The notes under the pieces were generated by a model, which saw only the letters and a list, made by a program, of their open reading frames with translations, was not told the DNA's origin and searched no databases. From Micromonospora rifamycinica (GTDB lineage Bacteria > Actinomycetota > Actinomycetes > Mycobacteriales > Micromonosporaceae): DNA of 64,000 bases. Made by a program: the position numbers and the translations under genes. Position 1 is the stretch's first letter. Each line of letters starts with the position of its first letter. Shown here one piece after another: positions 8,226 through 16,744 of this stretch. The stretch is taken from positions 6,702,001 to 6,766,000 of the forward strand of contig NZ_LT607752.1 of NCBI RefSeq assembly GCF_900090265.1, given 5' to 3'.

Positions 8226-8254
8226 CCGTCGCGGTCGGGTTGCCGGGGCGACGG
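8226..8254 (+). terminator. Stem-loop after the maltokinase-cap gene
   Basis: CCGTCGC (8226-8232) pairs with GCGACGG (8248-8254), with further CGG/CCG pairing inside. It lies 13 bases after the stop codon. The remainder of the gap up to 8435 shows nothing coding. Confidence 0.35.
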
Positions 8255-8435
8255 TCGACCGGCACGCCGGGGGTCGCCGGACGGGTGGCCCAGGTGGACC
8301 GGACGGGTCCGCCGACGGTCCGCCGGGAGATCGGACGCTGGTGCGGGTGGTGTCCGGGGGTCACGGCGGCAATGTCGCATGTGGTCGACCGGGCACGATC
8401 CGTCAGCTTCGTCCTCCCACCCGCCCGGAAGGTGA

Positions 8436-8441
8436 CACGAT
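8436..8441 (+). promoter_or_regulatory. Candidate -10 of leaderless promoter for the aldo/keto reductase
   Basis: CACGAT lies six bases before the ATG at 8448. The hexamer is a poorer match than the TAGGAT elements elsewhere in the window. Confidence 0.25.
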
Positions 8442-8447
8442 GCGGCG

Positions 8448-9506
8448 ATGGCAGTGACGACACGGATGTTGGGTCGCAGCGGCATCGAGGTCAGCGCCCT
8501 CGGCATGGGGTGCTGGGCGATCGGTGGCCCCTGGGCCGAGGGAACCCAGCCGCTGGGCTGGGGCGCGGTCGACGACGAGGAGTCGGTACGGGCCGTCCGC
8601 CGCGCGCTCGACCTCGGGGTGACCCTCTTCGACACCGCCGACACGTACGGCGCGGGGCACAGTGAACGGATCCTCGGGCGGGCGCTGGCCGGTCGCCGGG
8701 ACGAGGCGGTGATCGCCACCAAGTGGGGGTACACCTTCGACGAACGGTCCCGTCAGGCCACCGGCGAGGACGCCTCCCCGGCGTACCTGCGGCGGGCTGT
8801 GGTCGACTCGCTGCGTCGACTGGGCACCGACCGGATCGACCTCTACCAGCTGCACCTGGGTGACCTGCCGCTGCCCAGGGTGGAAGCGCTGGTCGGCGGC
8901 TGCGAGGAACTGGTCGCCGAGGGCCTGGTCCGGGCGTACGGCTGGAGCACCGACCGGGCCGACCGGGCCGCCGGCTTCGCCCAGGTCGCCCCGCACGCCG
9001 CCGCGATCCAGCACAGCCTGTCGGTGCTGCGGGACGCCCCGGTGATGCTGGCCACCTGCGACAAGCACGACCTGGCCAGCGTCAACCGGGGGCCGCTCGG
9101 GATGGGGCTGCTCACCGGCAAGTACACCGCCGGCTCGACGCTGCCCCGCGACGACATCCGGGGCAGGGCGCCGGGCTGGCTGGAGTGGTTCCGCGGCGGT
9201 CGACCGGCACCGGAGTGGCTGCGCCGGGTCACCGCCGTCCGCAGTGCGCTCACCGCCGACGGACGGACCCTCGTGCAGGGCGCGCTCGGCTGGATCTGGG
9301 CACGCAGCGGCAGGACCGTGCCGATTCCCGGCTGCCGCACCGTCGCCCAGGTCGAGGAGAACGCCGCCGCGCTGCGTCTCGGTCCGCTCGCCCCGGACCA
9401 CTTCGCCGAGGTGGAACGGGGACTCGCCGCACTGCGGACGGCCGCGCTACGCGACGCCGACCGGCCGCACTGGCCGCTCCCCCCCATCCCCGCTGCCCGC
9501 CCCTAA
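8448..9506 (+). CDS. Aldo/keto reductase
   Basis: Cytoplasmic NADPH-dependent oxidoreductase of 352 residues with a TIM-barrel fold. The catalytic tetrad of the family is visible: Asp62/Asp65 and Tyr67 in FDTADTYGAGHSE, Lys92 in VIATKWG and His136 in DLYQLHLGD. The C-terminal cofactor-binding signature VPIPGCRTVAQVEENAAAL is also present. Full length and close to the YajO/Tas-like groups of sugar- or aldehyde-reducing members. The physiological substrate is unknown. The next gene (pseudogene) is convergent, and the gap between them is filled with repeats. Confidence 0.93.
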   Translation: MAVTTRMLGRSGIEVSALGMGCWAIGGPWAEGTQPLGWGAVDDEESVRAVRRALDLGVTLFDTADTYGAGHSERILGRALAGRRDEAVIATKWGYTFDERSRQATGEDASPAYLRRAVVDSLRRLGTDRIDLYQLHLGDLPLPRVEALVGGCEELVAEGLVRAYGWSTDRADRAAGFAQVAPHAAAIQHSLSVLRDAPVMLATCDKHDLASVNRGPLGMGLLTGKYTAGSTLPRDDIRGRAPGWLEWFRGGRPAPEWLRRVTAVRSALTADGRTLVQGALGWIWARSGRTVPIPGCRTVAQVEENAAALRLGPLAPDHFAEVERGLAALRTAALRDADRPHWPLPPIPAARP

Positions 9507-9755
9507 CCCCCAAACCCACCCACCCCCCCGAGCCCATCCCACCCCGAGCCCCATCCACCCCACTTTCCCGCCAGCCTCACCCAGAGCCCCAGCCTCACCC
9601 CGAGCCCTACACCCAGAGCCCCGAGCCCAACCCCCAACCCCCGAGCCCAACCCACCCGCTTCCCCGCCGAGCCCCACCCCGTCGAACCCCGTCCCACCCC
9701 CCGCCGAGCCCCACCCCGTCGAACCCCGTCCCACCCCCAGGCCGCCCCTCACCCC
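9507..9755. repeat. C-rich low-complexity region with a perfect 37-bp tandem duplication
   Basis: About 250 bp of strongly strand-biased CCCCA/GAGCCC sequence after the aldo/keto reductase stop. Two identical 37-bp units lie head to tail at 9664-9700 and 9701-9737, each beginning CCGCCGAGCCCC and containing GTCGAACCCC. Open frames across it exist only because the repeats lack stops. No gene is supported. Confidence 0.85.
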
Positions 9756-9830
9756 GTCGATCATGGAGTTGTGGTGCTCCGCATAAGTTGCATATGGGGG
9801 ATAAATACCCACCACAACTCCATGATCGAC
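9756..9830. repeat. Long inverted repeat, GATC-type palindromic element (element A)
   Basis: Perfect 20-base arms at 9756-9775 (GTCGATCATGGAGTTGTGGT) and 9811-9830 enclose a 35-base AT-richer loop. A related half copy, CAACTTCATGATCGAC, follows at 9844-9859. Related elements sit at 30669 and 54799. It lies between convergent genes, so it may terminate transcription, but its arm family suggests a dispersed REP-like repeat. Confidence 0.85.
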
Positions 9831-9878
9831 GCAATCCTCACGGCAACTTCATGATCGACGCTGCTGTGGGGGTGGGGA

Positions 9879-11525
9879 GTCGATGAACTCGATCCCCGCG
9901 CCACGGGGCAGCGGCTCCGCCGTGAGGTCGCGGACGGTTTACTGGTCGTGCCCGCCGGGCTGCTGGACGTGCCGGCCGTGCCCGGCGGCGGCCTGTGTGA
10001 ACGTCTCCCGCAGTGGCACCCGTACCGGCTCGGTGTCCAGCTCCGCCCCGTCGGCCCGGAGCCGGTCGAGCAGCACGTCGGCGTGCGCCTCGCCCATGCA
10101 CCAGAGCACCAGCTGGTGGGTCTGCGGGTCGCGCTCCAGCCGCACCGTCGGGTCGCCGGCGATCAACCGGTCCAGGCTGCGGGTCAGGGCGTCCCCGTCG
10201 TCCGGGTGCCGGGGCACGACCGCCACCGGCAGCAGCGGCTCCGGCATCTCCCAGGGCGCGAGCAGCAGCGGCTCGTCCGTCGCCGACACGGTGTCGCCGG
10301 TGTGCGCCCCGCCGACCCCGGTGATCGCGCAGATGTCGCCCGCGACGCAGCCGGCCACCTCCCGCAGGGCCGCACCGAGCGGGCGGTGGAGGGCCCCGAT
10401 CCGTTCGTCGGTGTCGTGGTCCGGACGTCCCCGGTCGGCCCGCCCGTGCCCCGCGACGTGCACCGGCTGACCGGGGCGCAGCGTGCCGGAGAAGACCCGG
10501 ACCAGGCAGACCCGGCCGAGGTGCCGGTCGACGGTGGTCCGGACCACCTCGGCGACCAACGGACCGTCCGGGTCGCCGGCCAGCGGCGAGCGGGGGGAGC
10601 CGTCCAGCCCGGTGACCGCCGGCACCGGCCGTTCCAGGGGCGGGGGGAACGCCGACACCAGCGTGTCGAGCAGCACGTCCAGCCCGACGCCGGTGGTCGC
10701 GCAGACCGGCAGCACCGGGTAGAGGTGACCCCGGGCGACCGCCTTCTCCAGGTCGCCGACCAGCACGTCGGTGTCGATCTCCGCGCCGTCGAGGTAGCGG
10801 TCCATCAGGGTCTCGTCCTCGCTCTCGGCGATGATCCCCTCGATCAGCTCGCCCCGGGACTCGGCGATGGCCGGCAGGTGCTGCGGATCCGGCTCCCGCA
10901 CGGTGGCGGGCAACCCGGCCGAGTAGTCGTGCACCCGCCGGGTGACCAGCGCCAGCAGCCCGGCGACCGACTCGCCGTCGTCGCCGAGCATCGGCAGGTG
11001 CAGCGGGAGCACGTCGTCGCCGAAGACCCGCTGGCACAGCGCCACCGCCTCGTCGAAGTCGGCGCGCGGGTGGTCCAGCCGGGCGACCGCGACGGCCCGC
11101 GGCAGGTCCACCGCGGCGCACTCCTCCCAGAGGGCGGCGGTGGCGGCGTCCATCCCGTCGACGGCGGAGACCACGAACAGCGCGGCGTCGGCGGCCCGCA
11201 GACCGGCCCGCAGCTCGCCGACGAAGTCGCCGTACCCGGGGGTGTCCAGGAGGTTGACCCGTACCCCGGCGTGCTCCAGCGGGGCGCAGGACAGCGCGAC
11301 CGAGCGCTGTTGGCGTACCGCGGCGGGGTCGTGGTCGGCGACGGTCGTGCCGGCGGTGACGCTGCCGGCCCGGTCGATCGTGCCGCTGGCCGCGAGCAGC
11401 GCCTCGACCAGGGTCGTCTTGCCGGCCCCGGAGTGCCCGACCAGCACCACGTTGCGTACCCGGTCGGGCGTGGTCGCCGCCGGCAGGCCGCCGGTGGAGC
11501 CCTTCTCCTGGTTCTTCTGCGCCAT
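9879..11525 (-). pseudogene. Truncated EF-G-like (FusA2-type) translational GTPase
   Basis: Remnant of the actinobacterial second EF-G-like protein, whose members are about 700 residues long. The frame from ATG at 11523-11525 gives 528 residues, with P-loop GHSGAGKT, switch II DTPGYGDF, a divergent G4 (ARLDHPR) and domain II. It stops at a TAA (9939-9941) inside domain IV, just after GRHVQQPGGHDQ. Reading past the TAA in the same frame continues recognisable family sequence (LTAEPLPRGAGIEFID) to 9879, where similarity ends abruptly, 20 bp from a GATC-type repeat. The rest of domain IV and all of domain V are gone, so it is most likely non-functional or a truncated GTPase. Confidence 0.82.
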
Positions 11526-11774
11526 CGCGGCGCACCTCCCTCAGCCGGTGGTGGACGGTGACCGCCGCGCGCGACGGGAAGCGGGCACGGGTGGGTGCCG
11601 CGGCGATATCCTCCGGTGGTCCGCCGGTCGACCGGTGGTCAACGGGCGACGTGGTGACCTGGCTCACTTTTCTCCGGATTTCTCCCCCTCGGACAACCCT
11701 GCACGAGCTCCGTCGGGCGGGTCGGACGACCGGCCGTACCGCCCGCCGCTGCCGGCCGTTATCGTGGGACCGCC

Positions 11775-12395
11775 ATGGCGAAGATCTTCCAAGAGACGGC
11801 CCGCGCGGGGATGACCCGCGTCGTGGAGCCGGTCGCGCGCGGTCTGCTCCGCGCCGGTGTGTCCCCCAACGCGGTCACCGTGACCGGCACCGTCGGCGTG
11901 CTCGTCGGCGCGCTCGGCTTCGGCGCCCGCGGTCAGCTGGTCGCCGGTGCGCTGATCGTGACCTTCTTCGCGCTCACCGACATGCTCGACGGGACGATGG
12001 CCCGGATGAGCGGTGGCTCGACCAGGTTCGGCGCGTTCCTCGACTCGTCGATGGACCGGGTCGCCGACAGCGCGGTCTTCGGCGCGGTCGCCTACTGGCT
12101 GGCCACCGAGGGCAACCACTCCGGGGTGGCCGCCGCGCTGGTCTGCCTGGCCGCCGGCGGGTTGGTCTCCTATGTCAAGGCCCGCGCCGAGGGGCTGGGG
12201 ATGAGCGGCAACGTGGGCGTCGCGGAGCGCACCGAACGGCTGTTGATCGTCGGCGTCGGGGGGCTGCTCACCGGCCTCGGCGTCGGGCCGGCGCTGGAGA
12301 TCTCGCTCTGGCTGCTCGCCGCGGTGTCGATCTTCACGGTCGGGCAGCGGGTGGCCCACGTGTACCGGCAGGCGCACCTGGTCGGCCGGGAGTGA
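11775..12395 (+). CDS. pgsA: Phosphatidylinositol phosphate synthase (CDP-alcohol phosphatidyltransferase)
   Basis: Integral membrane enzyme of 206 residues joining CDP-diacylglycerol and inositol 1-phosphate to give phosphatidylinositol phosphate, the root of PIM lipids. The complete family signature is present: Asp69 and Asp72-Gly73, Ala76-Arg77, Gly86, Asp90 and Asp94 within DMLDGTMARMSGGSTRFGAFLD. About six membrane helices can be drawn. It starts at ATG 11775 and overlaps the acyltransferase gene by four bases (GTGA). Order and partners match M. tuberculosis Rv2612c (PgsA1), which guides the specific function. Confidence 0.93.
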   Translation: MAKIFQETARAGMTRVVEPVARGLLRAGVSPNAVTVTGTVGVLVGALGFGARGQLVAGALIVTFFALTDMLDGTMARMSGGSTRFGAFLDSSMDRVADSAVFGAVAYWLATEGNHSGVAAALVCLAAGGLVSYVKARAEGLGMSGNVGVAERTERLLIVGVGGLLTGLGVGPALEISLWLLAAVSIFTVGQRVAHVYRQAHLVGRE

Positions 12396-13333
12396 ACCTC
12401 ACCGAGCTCGGCTACGTCGCCGGCTGGCGGCTGGCCCGCGCGCTGCCCCGGCCCGTGGTCGCCGCGGCCTTCCGGGCGGGCGCGGACCGCGCCCACCGCG
12501 CCCGGGGCAAGGGTGCGACCCGGCTGCGGGCCAACCTGCGCCGGGTGGTCGGCCCCGAGATGCCCGAGGCGGAGCTGGACGCGCTGGTCAGGCGCGGCCT
12601 GCGCTCCTACGCCCGGTACTGGATGGAGGCCTTCCGGCTGCCCTCGCTGAGCCGGGAGCAGATCCTCGCCAGCTTCCACCTGGGCGGATCGGAGCTGCTC
12701 GGCGCCGACGTGGCGGCCGGGCGGGGTGCGGTGGTGGCGTTGCCGCACGCCGGCAACTGGGACGCCGCCGGAGCCTGGGTGGCCGCCACCGGGTGGCCGA
12801 TCACCACGGTGGCCGAGCGGCTCCAGCAGGAGGGCGTCTACCAGCGGTTCCTGGCCTTCCGGCGGTCCCTGGGCATGGAGATCCTGCCCACCCACGGCGG
12901 TACCCGGCCCGCCTTCGACGTGCTGGTGGACCGGCTGGGGGCGGGCGCGGTGGTGCCGCTGCTGGCCGACCGGGACCTGTCGGCCCGGGGCATCGAGGTG
13001 GACTTCTTCGGCGGCCGGACCCGGATGCCGGCCGGGCCGGCGCTGCTGGCCATCCGTACCGGCGCCCCGCTCTACGTTGCCTCGCTGTGGTACGAACCGG
13101 AGATGGCGCGTGCGCAGTTGGAGGGCCCGCTGCCGGTGCCCGATCCGGACAGCGCGCCGTTGGACGAGCGGGTCCGGGTGCTGACCCAGCGGATTGCCGA
13201 CTGTCTGGCGGCGGGCATCGCCCGTCATCCGCAAGACTGGCACATGTTGCAGCGGATGTGGCTGGACCAGCGGGGCTCCACCGACGGCGGATCCGCCGCA
13301 CCGCCGCCCCCGGCCAGCGCCGGTTCGGTCTGA
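12392..13333 (+). CDS. Phosphatidylinositol mannoside acyltransferase (PatA-like)
   Basis: Lipid A biosynthesis/LpxL-type acyltransferase of 313 residues, homologous by sequence and position to mycobacterial Rv2611c (PatA), which acylates the mannose of PIM on the cytoplasmic face of the membrane. The HX4D catalytic motif is HAGNWD (His119, Asp124). A second conserved block is LLADRDLSARGIEVDFFGG. The GTG start overlaps the pgsA stop, and pimA follows after 15 bp, making one PIM operon. The C-terminal 20 residues are Pro/Ala-rich and variable. Confidence 0.93.
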   Translation: MNLTELGYVAGWRLARALPRPVVAAAFRAGADRAHRARGKGATRLRANLRRVVGPEMPEAELDALVRRGLRSYARYWMEAFRLPSLSREQILASFHLGGSELLGADVAAGRGAVVALPHAGNWDAAGAWVAATGWPITTVAERLQQEGVYQRFLAFRRSLGMEILPTHGGTRPAFDVLVDRLGAGAVVPLLADRDLSARGIEVDFFGGRTRMPAGPALLAIRTGAPLYVASLWYEPEMARAQLEGPLPVPDPDSAPLDERVRVLTQRIADCLAAGIARHPQDWHMLQRMWLDQRGSTDGGSAAPPPPASAGSV

Positions 13334-13348
13334 GGGAGGGGGGCGCCA

Positions 13349-14521
13349 GTGCGGATCGGCATCGTGTGCCCGTACTCCTTCGACGTCCCGGGCGGGGTGC
13401 AGAACCACGTGATGGACCTGGCCGAGGCGCTGATCGGGCTCGGTCACGAGGTGAGCGTGCTGGCCCCCGCCGACGAGGAGTCCACGCTGCCGCCGTACGT
13501 GGTCGCCGCCGGCCGGGCGGTGCCGCTGCCGTACAACGGCTCGGTGGCCCGGATCGCGTTGTTCGGGCCGGTCTCCACCACCCGGGTCCGGCGCTGGATC
13601 GCCCGGGGCGACTTCGACGTGCTGCACGTGCACGAGCCGCTGATCCCGAGCCTGTCGATGATGGCGGTGCTCGCCGCCCGGGGGCCGGTGGTGGCCACCT
13701 TCCACACGGCCATCACCCGGTCCCGGGTGATGGCCGCCGCCCAGGGGATGCTCCAGATCCCGCTGGAACGGATCACCGCCCGGATCGCGGTCAGCGCGCT
13801 GGCCCGCAAGGTGCAGGTCGAGCACCTGGACGGCGGGGCGGTGGAGATCCCCAACGGGGTGGCGGTGGCGAAGTTCGCCGGGGTGCCGCCGCTGCCCGGC
13901 TGGCCGGGGGAGTGCGCCCCGGGCCGTGGCGGGACGCTGGGCTTCCTGGGCCGGTTCACCGAGGCCCGCAAGGGTTTCCCGATCCTGCGGGACGCGTTCG
14001 TCGCGCTGGCCCCGCAGCGGCCCGGGTTGCGGCTGCTGGTGGCCGGGCCGGGCGACCCGGACGACCTCTACGGGCAGTTCCCGGCCGGGCTGCGCGACCG
14101 GGTGACGTTCCTCGGCATGGTCTCCGAGGTCGACAAGGCCCGGATGCTGCGCAGCGTCGATCTCTACGTCGCCCCGAACACCGGCGGCGAGTCGTTCGGC
14201 ATGATCCTCACCGAGGCGCTGGCGGCCGGGGCCGCCGTGGTCGCCAGCGACCTGGACGCGTTCCGCCGGGTGCTCGACGGCGGGCGGGCCGGCCGGCTCT
14301 TCCCGACCGGCGACCCGGTCGGCCTGCGGGCCGCCCTGGTGGAGCTGCTCGACGATCCGGCCCAGCGGGCCGCGCTGTCCGCCTGCGGCGGGCAGGTGGT
14401 GGCGCTCTACGACTGGCCGGTGGTGGCCCGCCGGGTGGTCGAGGTCTACGCCGCGGCCATCGAGGCCACCGACGGCCGGGTGATCGACCAGGAACGGGCG
14501 GGGCTGGGTGGTCCGGAGTGA
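13349..14521 (+). CDS. pimA: Phosphatidylinositol alpha-mannosyltransferase
   Basis: GT4-family, GT-B fold glycosyltransferase of 390 residues that moves mannose from GDP-mannose to phosphatidylinositol, the first step of PIM synthesis at the inner face of the membrane. Seen: N-terminal MRIGIVCPYSFDVPGGVQNHV, linker region and the EX7E nucleotide-sugar motif ESFGMILTE in NTGGESFGMILTEALAAG. GTG at 13349 lies 15 bp after the acyltransferase stop. The stop overlaps the next gene by four bases. Position and motifs agree with M. tuberculosis Rv2610c. Confidence 0.95.
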   Translation: MRIGIVCPYSFDVPGGVQNHVMDLAEALIGLGHEVSVLAPADEESTLPPYVVAAGRAVPLPYNGSVARIALFGPVSTTRVRRWIARGDFDVLHVHEPLIPSLSMMAVLAARGPVVATFHTAITRSRVMAAAQGMLQIPLERITARIAVSALARKVQVEHLDGGAVEIPNGVAVAKFAGVPPLPGWPGECAPGRGGTLGFLGRFTEARKGFPILRDAFVALAPQRPGLRLLVAGPGDPDDLYGQFPAGLRDRVTFLGMVSEVDKARMLRSVDLYVAPNTGGESFGMILTEALAAGAAVVASDLDAFRRVLDGGRAGRLFPTGDPVGLRAALVELLDDPAQRAALSACGGQVVALYDWPVVARRVVEVYAAAIEATDGRVIDQERAGLGGPE

Positions 14522-15033
14522 CCACGACGATGCCGCACCTGTGGGCGGTGCTGGTCGCCGTGGTCGTGGCCGGGCTGACCGGGGTCTACCTGGCCTGGAC
14601 GGCCGGCCGGGTCGAGCGGTTGCAGACCCGGGCGGCCGCCGCGGCCCGGGCGCTCGACGCCCACCTGCTGCGCCGGGCCGCCGCCGCCGCGGTGCTGGCC
14701 GAGAAGCGGTACGGCGTCGAGTTGTACGCGGCGGCGCGGATCGCCCTGGACGCGGTCCCCGAGGAGCGGGAGGCGGCCGAGAACGACCTCACCCGGCAAC
14801 TGCGGGCGGTCCGGCTCGACCCGGCCGATCCCGCCTGCGGGGCGGTGATCGCGGCGAGCCGGCGGCTGGCCCTGTCCCGGCAGGTGCACACCGATCTGGT
14901 CCGGGACGCCCGCGCCGCGCGGAGCCGGCCCCTGGTGCGGGTGTGCCGGATGGGTCGCCACCACCCCTGGCCACGCTACTTCGACATCGACGATCCCACC
15001 CTGGCCCTGCCCGCGGACGTGCCGGCGGGCTGA
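14518..15033 (+). CDS. Small membrane-anchored protein of the PIM operon
   Basis: Protein of about 171 residues that I cannot assign to a named family. One N-terminal membrane helix (LWAVLVAVVVAGLTGVYLAW, about residues 8-27) is followed by a basic, Ala/Arg-rich cytoplasmic part with a likely coiled coil (VERLQTRAAAAARALDAHLLRRAAAAAVLAEKR) and a conserved-looking end, RHHPWPRYFDIDDPTLALPA. GTG at 14518 overlaps the pimA stop by four bases; ATG at 14530 is an alternative. Translational coupling implies co-production with PimA, so a role in organising the PIM enzymes is a reasonable guess, nothing more. Confidence 0.8.
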   Translation: MTTTMPHLWAVLVAVVVAGLTGVYLAWTAGRVERLQTRAAAAARALDAHLLRRAAAAAVLAEKRYGVELYAAARIALDAVPEEREAAENDLTRQLRAVRLDPADPACGAVIAASRRLALSRQVHTDLVRDARAARSRPLVRVCRMGRHHPWPRYFDIDDPTLALPADVPAG

Positions 15034-15113
15034 GCCGGGCCGCGGGGTGACCGGAGCCACAGGGCAGTCCACCGTGGGGCCGATTGGCTGTCGGAGCGGC
15101 GTCCGCACCGGCA

Positions 15114-15119
15114 TAGCAT
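15114..15119 (+). promoter_or_regulatory. Candidate -10 (TAGCAT) upstream of pdxS
   Basis: TAGCAT lies 44 bases before the pdxS ATG. A TTGGCT at 15084 is too far (24 bp) to be its -35. A GAGGAGTG ribosome-binding site follows at about 15149. Confidence 0.3.
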
Positions 15120-15162
15120 CAGCCGCAGTCGACCCCCGAGCACGTCCGAGGAGTGATGGACC

Positions 15163-16080
15163 ATGCCCGAAACGCCCTCCCCGAACGCCGACACCACCCA
15201 CGTCTGGGGTACCGCCCGCGTGAAGCGGGGCATGGCCGAGATGCTCAAGGGTGGTGTGATCATGGATGTGGTCACCGCCGAGCAGGCCAGGATCGCCGAG
15301 GACGCCGGTGCGGTCGCCGTCATGGCGCTGGAGCGGGTGCCGGCCGACATCCGCGCCCAGGGCGGGGTCTCCCGGATGAGTGACCCGGACATGATCGACG
15401 GGATCATCGCGGCCGTCTCCATCCCGGTGATGGCCAAGGCCCGGATCGGTCACTTCGTGGAGGCGCAGGTCCTCCAGTCGCTCGGCGTCGACTACGTCGA
15501 CGAGTCCGAGGTGCTGACCCCGGCCGACTACGCCAACCACATCGACAAGTGGGCGTTCACCGTCCCCTTCGTGTGCGGGGCGACCAACCTGGGCGAGGCG
15601 CTGCGCCGGATCACCGAGGGCGCCGCCATGATCCGGTCCAAGGGCGAGGCGGGCACCGGGGACGTCTCCAACGCCACCATGCACATGCGGAGGATCCGGC
15701 AGGAGATCGCCCGGCTCAGCTCCCTGCCGGCCGACGAGCTGTTCGTCGCGGCCAAGGAGTTGCAGGCCCCGTACGAGCTGGTCCGGGAGGTCGCCGAGAC
15801 GGGCAAGCTGCCGGTGGTGCTGTTCACCGCCGGTGGCATCGCCACCCCGGCCGACGCCGCGATGATGATGCAGCTCGGCGCGGAGGGGGTGTTCGTCGGC
15901 TCCGGCATCTTCAAGTCCGGCAACCCGGCCCAGCGGGCCGCCGCGATCGTCAAGGCGACCACCTTCCACGACGACCCGGACGTGCTGGCCAAGGTGTCCC
16001 GGGGGTTGGGTGAGGCGATGGTCGGCATCAACGTCGACGAGATCCCCCAGCCGCACCGGCTGGCCGAGCGCGGCTGGTGA
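15163..16080 (+). CDS. pdxS: Pyridoxal 5'-phosphate synthase, synthase subunit
   Basis: TIM-barrel subunit (305 residues) that builds PLP from ribose 5-phosphate, glyceraldehyde 3-phosphate and the ammonia delivered by PdxT. Family signatures: VKRGMAEMLKGGVIMDVV, ALERVPADIRAQGGVSRM, and the Schiff-base lysine Lys92 in IPVMAKARIGH. A second lysine in RSKGEAGTGDVSNA passes the intermediate between sites. ATG at 15163 has a good GAGGAG site. pdxT follows after 28 bp, so both subunits should be made together. Confidence 0.97.
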   Translation: MPETPSPNADTTHVWGTARVKRGMAEMLKGGVIMDVVTAEQARIAEDAGAVAVMALERVPADIRAQGGVSRMSDPDMIDGIIAAVSIPVMAKARIGHFVEAQVLQSLGVDYVDESEVLTPADYANHIDKWAFTVPFVCGATNLGEALRRITEGAAMIRSKGEAGTGDVSNATMHMRRIRQEIARLSSLPADELFVAAKELQAPYELVREVAETGKLPVVLFTAGGIATPADAAMMMQLGAEGVFVGSGIFKSGNPAQRAAAIVKATTFHDDPDVLAKVSRGLGEAMVGINVDEIPQPHRLAERGW

Positions 16081-16108
16081 TCCGTTGGTCGGGGCGGGGG
16101 GAGGGGCC

Positions 16109-16714
16109 GTGCGCGGACCGGTGATCGGGGTGCTCGCCCTGCAGGGGGACGTCCGGGAGCACCTCGCCGCCCTGGCCGGGGCCGGCGCCGACGCCCGTCC
16201 GGTGCGTCGGCCGACCGAGCTGGACGCGGTCGACGGGCTGGTCGTCCCCGGTGGGGAGTCCACCACCATGAGCAGGTTGGTGGACGTCTTCGGGCTGCGC
16301 GATCCGATCGACAAGCGGATCGCCGACGGGATGCCGGTCTACGGGTCCTGCGCCGGGATGATCATGTTGGCCGCCGAGGTGCTGGACGGCCGTCCCGACC
16401 AGCGGGGCTTCGCCGGTATCACGATGACCGTGCGGCGCAACGCGTTCGGCCGGCAGGTCGACTCGTTCGAGGCCCCGGTGGGGATCACCGGGATCGACGG
16501 CGGGCCGTTCCACGCCGTCTTCATCCGGGCACCCTGGGTCGAGCGCGTCGGGGCGGACGTCGAGGTGCTGGGCCGGGTCACCGGCGGCCCGGCCGTCGAC
16601 CGGATCGTCGCCGTCCGCCAGGGCAACCTGCTGGCCACCTCGTTCCATCCGGAGCTGACCGGTGACCTACGGCTGCACCGCTACTTCGCCGACCTGGTCG
16701 GGGCCGCCCGCTGA
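16109..16714 (+). CDS. pdxT: Pyridoxal 5'-phosphate synthase, glutaminase subunit
   Basis: Class I glutamine amidotransferase of 201 residues that releases ammonia for PdxS. The catalytic triad is Cys81 in VYGSCAGM, His180 and Glu182 in SFHPEL. The PGGES and RNAFGRQ(V)DSFE signatures of the family are present. GTG at 16109 is preceded by GGGGGGAGG and begins directly with the first beta strand. It ends the pdx operon; a strong palindrome follows 30 bp after the stop. Confidence 0.96.
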   Translation: MRGPVIGVLALQGDVREHLAALAGAGADARPVRRPTELDAVDGLVVPGGESTTMSRLVDVFGLRDPIDKRIADGMPVYGSCAGMIMLAAEVLDGRPDQRGFAGITMTVRRNAFGRQVDSFEAPVGITGIDGGPFHAVFIRAPWVERVGADVEVLGRVTGGPAVDRIVAVRQGNLLATSFHPELTGDLRLHRYFADLVGAAR

Positions 16715-16744
16715 GCCGTCGGTCCCCCCGCCCTGATGCCGGGG

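Noticed and set aside
9447..9815. Gly/Trp-rich minus-strand frames in the C-rich tract
   Set aside because: They are translations of simple repeats (GWGSAGG and similar) and have no start signal.
15084..15119. TTGGCT plus TAGCAT as a sigma-70 promoter for pdxS
   Set aside because: The spacer is 24 bp, too long; only the -10-like hexamer was kept, at low confidence.
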